Positions 58,312 to 64,000 of a stretch of DNA of 64,000 bases are shown in pieces. Below the pieces are notes generated by a model. That model was not told where the DNA came from, did no database searches, and worked only from the letters and a program-made list of their open reading frames with translations. This DNA comes from Diospyros lotus (lineage: Eukaryota; Streptophyta; Magnoliopsida; Ericales; Ebenaceae). Made by a program: the position numbers and the translations under genes. Location of the stretch: positions 33,117,316-33,181,315 of the forward strand of contig NC_068339.1 in the NCBI RefSeq assembly GCF_014633365.1. Reading direction: 5' to 3'. The stretch's first letter is position 1, and each line of letters opens with the position of its first letter.

Positions 58312-58470
58312 AGAAAGACCTTGGGGGGTGAGACCCATGGCAATAGAAAGACCTTGGGAGTGAGACCCACAGCAACAGAAAGACCTTGGGGTGAGACCCA
58401 CGACAATAGTAAGACCGTGGGGTGAGACCCACCGCAACAGTAAGACCATGGGGTGAGACCCACGGCAACA
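58312..58470 (+). repeat. Minisatellite, five units of about 32 bp
   Basis: Five tandem copies of AAGACCTTGGGGTGAGACCC followed by CACGGCAACAGT-like sequence, with small differences, inside solo LTR G. It produces overlapping Gly/Leu/Ser-rich open frames on the minus strand that are not genes. Confidence 0.93.
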
Positions 58471-59123
58471 GATTATGTTGCGAGTGACAAGAAATGTCGT
58501 GTAAGAGAAATGGTATAGTAGCCTATAATGGGCTACCAACAGGTTTGTATGTTGGACTTGGGCGCCAGTGTGTGTTGTATGTAGGCCCCAATGACCGTTT
58601 ATGTGGAGTTTACTGTATGTTATGCATCTAGAAATAAGGTAGATATTGGATATGACACGGTATGATGTTGCATTGGCATGAATTGCATGGGTTGCTATGG
58701 GAAGAGTTCTGTCTTTAACTTAAAACCTTTATTTCTAGAGCTTGCTAAGTCTCGCGACTCATATTTGTTTTCCATCATTCTAGGTAAGAGAAATGTCTGA
58801 GGTACTAGATTCGTTCGGCGGGGTTTGGGTCCAGAGGATAGCAAGTGCAAAGTCCTCCCAAAACTAGATCCTGGGTGTCATTATGCTTGTGTTAAAGTAA
58901 CGTTTTATAATTTTGAGTTGGATATATGTTATGTAAGCCTATGTGAGCTCATGTTGTGAATAGTTATGTATGATGATTATGAGATGTTATATGATAAAAA
59001 GATTATGGTTTTAATAAGGGTTGTGTGAGAGTTGTAGTTGTATTATTGTTTGGTATCATTTAAGTAATGACCATCTCACGGATTCTCTTGGTGCACAAGG
59101 GCTCTGGGAAGTGGGCCGTTACA

Positions 59124-59550
59124 CATTAACTCTTAACAGTATGCTTGTTAACGATACTTTTCTTCCTGTTGTTAATATTTTTATAGAGGAAAGCTTTAAT
59201 GATGGGCGACGATGGGATTTTTCCCATCATTAAAACTTTTTAACGACATGAAATTTACTTTTAACAACTAGTTTTCCCCTCGTTAAAACCCTTAAACGGC
59301 AAAATGCATACACTTATGGGATTGCCAAAGCCTAAAGGGTCTTTGCCTGCTCTTTTTCTAAAGAAAATCATGTGAACTTTAATAAAGGACATGCAATTCC
59401 ATCCAAAAGGACAAATTCATATTCCACCCTCTATACCAATTATAATCCAAAACTATTAACTCAATGCAAAAGTAGGTGGTGTGAATTGGATCTCAAATTT
59501 TTGGGTTTGGTTGCTTTGTCTCCCCTCCGGTCTTCTATTACTTTGTCCTA
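59124..59550. other. Non-coding; TTAACG words
   Basis: No gene. GTTAACGATAC, TTTAACGACATG, TTAACAACTAG and CGTTAAAACCC words at 59140-59300 alternate in orientation, which may be a subterminal array of a decayed DNA transposon. Confidence 0.35.
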
Positions 59551-61130
59551 TAGTTTAAGGTTGCAAATGAGCTCAGCTGTTTGCGAGCGGCTCAGTGCTC
59601 GACTTGTTAAAAACTCATTCGAGTTTATTCGTTAAGGTAAGTAAGTTGAGATTGAGTTTAACTTTAAAACTCGATTTGTAAATGAGTTGAACTTGAACTC
59701 AGTAAAGCTCCACTCAGTAGTTCGCGAGTTGGCTCGAATAGAGGCTAATGAGTTGGTTTGATTATAAACTTGTAAGATGGCTTGAATAGAGGCTCGCGAG
59801 CAAGCTCGATTATTGGTTCGTGAATATGCTTGTTTATAAATATATTAATAAATTTATTTATAATTTTATAAAAATATTATTTAATATAAAATTATCAAAC
59901 TTTACATTATCATAATAATATCATTAATAGAATGTGTTGATAATAAGATATGTTGTGACTTGAAAATTAATTAATTAATTAATGTCTGAGCTTAATAGAA
60001 TAATTATTGTTTTAATAGAGTAAGTAAATGTTTAGTTGAGTAACAATTAATAAGTATTATATTCAACTAATTTTTTTTTAATCAAGTAAGATCTAAACAT
60101 TTAAATAATTAATAGATTATATACTTATTTTTTTCCGAATATATGATGGAATAACATTATTTGAATAAGCAAAGAGTTAATTGATTAAGGAGTACATTAG
60201 TTGAGTAACTATAACATTTAATCGAATAATAAATCTAGATTAAAATAACAAGTTTCTATACTCGTATTTTTAATCGATTAAGAATAAATATTAATCAATT
60301 AAAATTATATTTTATTTGAGTATCAAAAAGACTTAGTTAAATAAATATATATCTCATTCAAACAATACCTAGTTTATTCGACTAATGTTATATTAAATTT
60401 TAAAAATTAATTGTTAAAGATAGCATTAAATGCATATTTCAAATATTTTATCTATAAACAAAATTTATAAATTGACATAACATTGTACAACTTATAATAA
60501 TTTTATTTAAAATTAATAATAGTTAATAATAGTTCTATAAAAAATTAATAATAATTTATAATGGTAATTAGAATTATTGTAAATTTTAAATAAGACTATT
60601 ATGAATTATATAATATTACATCAATATATAAATACACATAAATAATATTGTTATTAAAATATAATAATTATTTAAAATATATAAACATTTGTACATATTT
60701 TGAGTAATATGCAGAATAATTTTTTTTTATTGTACATATTATATGTTGCAAAATACACCATACATTAATTTTTAGATAATACATATTTATTATATATCTT
60801 ATTTTTTAATTCTAACTATTTATTTATGCTATTTGTATTTGTAAAGATATAGTGATTCATCAATATTTTATTATTCTATTTTGTTAAAATTTTATTATCC
60901 TATTTTGCCTCATATATTATGAATAAATTAAATTATTTCCAATAGACTTTCTATTAATTTAATAACAATTCTATATTTGTTTATAAATTTTTTGTTGTTG
61001 TTAAATAGTTTCACAATTAAAAATATCTATTTGTATTATCATCAAAATAAAATAAAAATTATATTATAATATATTTAATTATAAAACTTTTCAATTGCCG
61101 TTATTAATTTATTTACGTTATTAACAAATC
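59551..61130. repeat. hAT-like MITE end and AT-rich DNA
   Basis: TAAGGTTGCAAATGAGCTCAGC at about 59556 (shown once) begins a 300-bp zone dense in GCTCG/CTCGAGT words, the usual end of a GAGCTCG-rich hAT MITE. From 59830 to 61100 the DNA is about 85 percent A/T with no gene. A matching right end is not found before the KRR1 leader; a similar inverted end occurs at 61576-61703. Confidence 0.5.
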
Positions 61131-61169
61131 ACATTGCCCCAAATTTAGGGGCCAATTTGACACAGTTGT

Positions 61170-61401
61170 GTTGTGAACCAGTGGGCAGGCCAAGGCCCAG
61201 ACATATCGAAGGAAGGAAACCTAGGGTTCCCCCTTCTGCCGACTGTGCTTGCAGTGAAGAGCCGTTGGTCTCTCAGCCGAAGGCAGTTATCCCCGTCGTA
61301 CTCGCTGCTCTCGCCGCCTCGCCCCTCTCGCTGCCTCGCCGTCTCAGAGAGAGAGAGAGAGGTTTCTTCTTCTTATTCAATCCGTCCACTCTGCACATTG
61401 G
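61170..61401 (+). other. Probable 5' untranslated exon of KRR1
   Basis: A GC-richer, pyrimidine-rich stretch (CTCGCTGCTCTCGCCGCC, then (GA)6) ends at a good donor site, CACATTG followed by GTAACACTTC at 61402. It lies 0.8 kb upstream of the KRR1 start codon, and CTCTATTAG just before the coding exon (near 62210) could be the acceptor. The 225-aa open frame at 61157-61834 crosses this donor and shows no domain, so I read it as leader and intron. Confidence 0.45.
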
Positions 61402-61575
61402 TAACACTTCTCTTCCATTAATCTTCAATTTATCATGTGTAATCAACCGCTTGTCATTTGTGCAAGTGTTCCTCAATCTTTTTGGACAGTGTGTGTTTGA
61501 TTCAACACAGAATTTGATCCTGTTTTGTTCCTTAGAAACCCTAAGAAAGCTGAAATGTCTTACTGTGAAATCTTT

Positions 61576-61703
61576 TGTTCCTTCGAACTCGAGCCCGGGC
61601 TCGCCAGAAGCTTGTCGAGCTCGAGCTTGGACTATGTTAACCGAGCTCGAGCCTGAGCTCAGATTTGCCGAGCTTAGCTCGGCTCGGCTCGATTGCAACC
61701 CTA
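61576..61703. repeat. GAGCTCG-rich MITE end in the KRR1 leader intron
   Basis: Dense GAGCTCGAGC and GAGCTTAGCTCGGCTCGGC words ending GATTGCAACCCTA, the inverse of the TAAGGTTGCAA end near 59556. The 8-bp flanks of the two ends do not match, so they are probably two different insertions. Confidence 0.55.
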
Positions 61704-62235
61704 CCTCCACACTGTTTTTCCTTTTATTTTTTATTTTTTACCTCACTGTATTCTATGCAGAAAATTTTCTAGTTGGGTGGCTGAAAAATTTCTTTAGATC
61801 CCAATTCCTGAAGATCTTTGTAGAATGCCATTAATAAATTTGTAGTTTTTCAGTATGAAATCACAATGGTTTGAATTGGTTCCCTAGTTTATTTGGACCC
61901 ATAAACACTCCTAACTGGACCTTTTAAAATCGAACTACCCTTGAAAAACAGTTTTCATATCGGTTATATAATTTCTAAAATGGTATCAGCAAGCTAGTAT
62001 TCGACTATTCTTTGATACGAGACTTTTTGTTCTTAATGCCCAAATCAAAGCTGTGAAGTGACTTGTTCTGTAAATAATATTAGAAAAAGCAGACATGAAC
62101 TGAACAGTCCAAATGAGAACTTACTAGAATTAGGGTTTATTCATCACTTGTAGGGCTCTGTAGATCAACTCCTGTAAAAATCAAAATCTCTTCTCTTTGC
62201 TCTATTAGTGAAGTTGAATCTGGTTTTTTTGAGGT

Positions 62236-62425
62236 ATGGCGAATTCCGACACTAGCGATATCGAGAAGCCTAAGACAAAGCATAAGGGAAAGCATGACAA
62301 GCCTAAACCATGGGATGAAGACCCCAACATCGACCACTGGAAGATTCAGAAGTTTGATCCTTCCTGGAATGATACTGGCATGCTCGAAGTCAGCTCCTTC
62401 TCTACCCTTTTCCCTCAGTATAGAG
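62236..62425 (+). CDS. KRR1: KRR1 small-subunit processome protein, first coding exon only
   Basis: First exon of the KH-domain protein KRR1, a nucleolar component of the small-subunit processome needed for early 18S rRNA cleavages and 40S subunit assembly. It encodes about 63 residues: a lysine-rich start (KTKHKGKHDKPKPWD), IDHWKIQKFDPSWND and MLEVSSFSTLFPQYR. The KHKGKHDK, FDPxWN and FSTLFPQYR motifs are specific to plant KRR1. The exon ends at a GTAAAAC donor at 62426 in phase 1, where the family continues with EKYLQ. The KH domain and the C-terminal basic tail should be in exons beyond 64000, after an intron of at least 1.57 kb that contains a copia relic. It appears intact as far as visible. 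The 80-aa frame simply reads past the donor. Confidence 0.9.
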
Positions 62426-63010
62426 GTAAAACAAAAGCTCTTCTATATCCTTCTTCCAAACCCTACTGTACTTGTTAACTCAAAATTTGATGGGTGATGC
62501 AACCAAACAAATAACCTATGTGCATGAGGTGCCTGTGAGTTATTATGTGATGGTGTGATTGTTTGGTTTTCTTTTCATGTATCTGTATATGATGTTGATT
62601 GCCTTTTGCATTATAAGTTATTGATGGAGGTCTGCTTGCATTACTTTCCTGTCCGAATGTACTATTGGGTTAGAATTTTTGTCAAGGATGCCGTCACTAG
62701 TTTTGGTTTGTTTTGATACAAAAGAACTTTTAACTTTATTATTTTAGATTAGTACTTTTGAATCATAGGAGCAACTGTGTATCTGCCACTTCAGTAAGTT
62801 GCATAAACATTTTGTAGGTATTGGGGATATATTATGCATGAATAATATAGTAATAAGAGGAGGAACTATGACAATGAAATGGGATGAAAGAGTGAATAAG
62901 ATATGTGTTTGGTGCCAACTCCTCTACACCACTCCATTACACCTAACTACCCTAATACATAACTGTAAATAATAACTGAACAAAGATATAACAACTGAAA
63001 AAAAGAAACT
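62426..63010 (+). other. KRR1 intron 1, unique part
   Basis: Begins with GTAAAACAAAAG. No exon found; T-rich, ordinary intron-like sequence up to the copia relic. Confidence 0.6.
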
Positions 63011-64000
63011 TCATAATTCAAGGTCATGACAAGTGGCAGTATCCTCACTGCATACCATTTTTATGTTTTGATAATGGTCTAACTCTAGCCACGAACCATT
63101 CATTTGGTTATAGTATTTTGTGACAGTCAACCCTCCTTGTTCAGTGTTACTGATCTTTGTTTTAACTTCAAAAATTACCAAGGCATCTTGGATCTTAGAG
63201 TAAGTCTGTTTTACAGTTTCCCAAATTTCTTTTGCTGAAGCCAAAAACGTATAATTCTTACTCACGTCGAGTTGCATGGCATTCCACAGCCATGACATAA
63301 TCTGGGAATCTTCTGTTGGGTTTTTGCATGGAGAATTATGTCTAGAAGATGAAGATAATAGAACCTGTTTGAAGAATGAGTGGGGCTGGATTTTTTCTAA
63401 GATAGATTAGTTAACTTAGATGTTATATTATGAGGGATATTTTAGTCTTTGTATAGGCTAAATAGTTGGTCTTGTAATTAACGTCCCTATGGTTTATAAA
63501 TAGGAGGTGAGGGCTAGGTAGTCGGTCATAACAACATTCGTTCATTCAATTGTGTCTCTGAATGCAAGTGAGATTGCCGAGAGGGAGAAAAGGCTTTGAG
63601 AGTGAGAGTCTTTGTAATCTCTTGTGTGAGGGAAGTGAACTTGTGTGATAGAGAAAAGAGAGTTCTTGTAATCTTGTTCAACGGTTTCTAGTGGATTTTG
63701 CTCTCGGGATCAAGGCTGGATGTAGGATTGCATATTGCAATTTGAACCAGGATAAATCAGCGCCTACTGCTTGGTTTGGTTGTCTCTTTTACTTAATTTC
63801 CTTGCTGTTCATTTCATTTCCAGTTTGCATTTTCTGTTGTGGGTGATTTCCGGGTGAGGAGTGTTGAGAGATTGGCAAACTAAGAGTATTGAATTGAATT
63901 TCTAAGAGCTCCTAATCCTAACATCTTCAATATCCCATGCCGGGAAGGTAGGATCAGTGGCTTTAGGAGGAGGTGCAGTCAGATGATTGATCTTCCGACG
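63011..64000 (-). pseudogene. Ty1/copia gag relic, split by a solo LTR, runs off right edge
   Basis: Minus strand. The right piece (64000-63924) encodes KINHLTAPPPKATDP and FPAWDIED, the copia gag start. It is interrupted by the solo LTR at 63923-63314. The left piece (63313-63011) resumes with SQIMSWLWNAMQLDVSKN, then FLASAKEIWETVKQTYS, EVKTKISNTEQGGLTVTKYY and ELDHYQNIKM, the UBN2-type gag region. The gag frame stops at 63011 and no protease or pol follows, so the rest was deleted. It lies antisense inside KRR1 intron 1. Confidence 0.88.
63314..63923 (+). repeat. Solo LTR, copia-type (610 bp), 5-bp target duplication
   Basis: Starts TGTTGGGTTTTTGC and ends CCTAATCCTAACA, flanked by perfect TCTTC duplications (63309-63313 and 63924-63928). 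It is plus-oriented with a TTTATAAATAGGAGG promoter near 63492-63506, in the same direction as KRR1. No primer site or interior sequence. Confidence 0.92.

Larger units (their letters stand above)
56461..59123 (+). repeat. Solo LTR G, TGTAACACCC-like (2663 bp)
   Basis: Starts TGTAACATCCC and ends GGGCCGTTACA, flanked by CGTTA (56456-56460) and CATTA (59124-59128), a 5-bp duplication with one G-to-A change. It includes a tRNA-like module near 56865 and a minisatellite at 58312-58470. Open frames at 56790-57143 and 58186-58539 arise from these repeats. No coding sequence and no second LTR. Confidence 0.85.

Noticed and set aside
58312..58470. Possible CRISPR-like array
   Set aside because: The units are contiguous with no unique spacers, and the host is a plant genome.
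58186..58539. Three overlapping minus-strand frames with a repeating Gly-Leu-Thr/Ser-His pattern
   Set aside because: They are translations of the 32-bp minisatellite in solo LTR G; there is no start context or domain.
59556..61703. A single 2.1-kb hAT element spanning both GAGCTCG-rich ends
   Set aside because: The 8-bp flanks do not match and the stretch includes the putative KRR1 leader exon, so two separate insertions are more likely.
61157..61834. 225-aa plus-strand open frame upstream of KRR1
   Set aside because: It runs over a leader-like exon, a splice donor, intron-like sequence and a MITE end. The composition changes abruptly along its length and no domain is visible.

Overview
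This window is nuclear DNA of a flowering plant, almost certainly a eudicot. It is AT-rich, has no operon-like gene packing, and contains spliced plant genes, a plant mitochondrial gene fragment and many plant transposable-element families. I see only two host genes. One is a hAT-transposase-derived gene on the minus strand (22586-25055), apparently intact with one intron. The other is the first coding exon of KRR1, a ribosome-biogenesis factor (62236-62425, plus strand), whose remaining exons lie outside the window. Nearly everything else is transposable elements or their decayed remains.

Region 1-8.7 kb is a nest. A Ty3/gypsy chromovirus pol relic (2385-8046, plus) is broken by a solo-LTR-type sequence (end at 2348), a hAT MITE (3213-4187, 8-bp target duplication) and a 2.7-kb solo LTR (4223-6923, 5-bp duplication). 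A Tat-like gypsy element (LTR 952-1950, gag running off the left edge) sits inside the first of these. Region 8.7-20.7 kb holds three copies of a long terminal repeat-like family rich in GTCGAC words, a complete TRIM-like mini-retrotransposon (10491-11663) with primer site, polypurine tract and target duplication, a mitochondrial nad6 fragment (13181-13395), a non-autonomous CACTA element (15826-17398) and a MULE-like element (19436-20685) carrying a hairpin-rich minisatellite.

Region 20.7-30 kb is the quietest part: the hAT-derived gene, a GC-rich hAT MITE (25953-26682) and ordinary intergenic DNA. Region 30-35.2 kb has a Ty1/copia array (two bodies sharing a middle LTR, both internally deleted) and two GTCGAC-family repeats in opposite orientation.

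Region 35.2-51 kb is a second nest. An older TGTAACACCC-type LTR was split by a 9.3-kb CACTA element (35858-45144, itself split by a solo LTR) and by a 2.0-kb solo LTR of another family (45617-47578). Region 51-64 kb adds a gypsy LTR, a gypsy gag relic split by a solo LTR (53384-55836), another solo LTR (56461-59123), AT-rich DNA with GAGCTC-rich MITE ends, the KRR1 leader and first exon, and a copia gag relic in its first intron, split by a 610-bp solo LTR (63314-63923).

The dominant theme is repeated insertion followed by LTR-LTR recombination. Seven solo-LTR-like sequences are bounded by TG...CA and matching or near-matching 5-bp duplications, and no full-length autonomous element remains. 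No bacterial-type systems, CRISPR arrays or complete viral genomes are present. All assignments come from reading the sequence; no database search was run.
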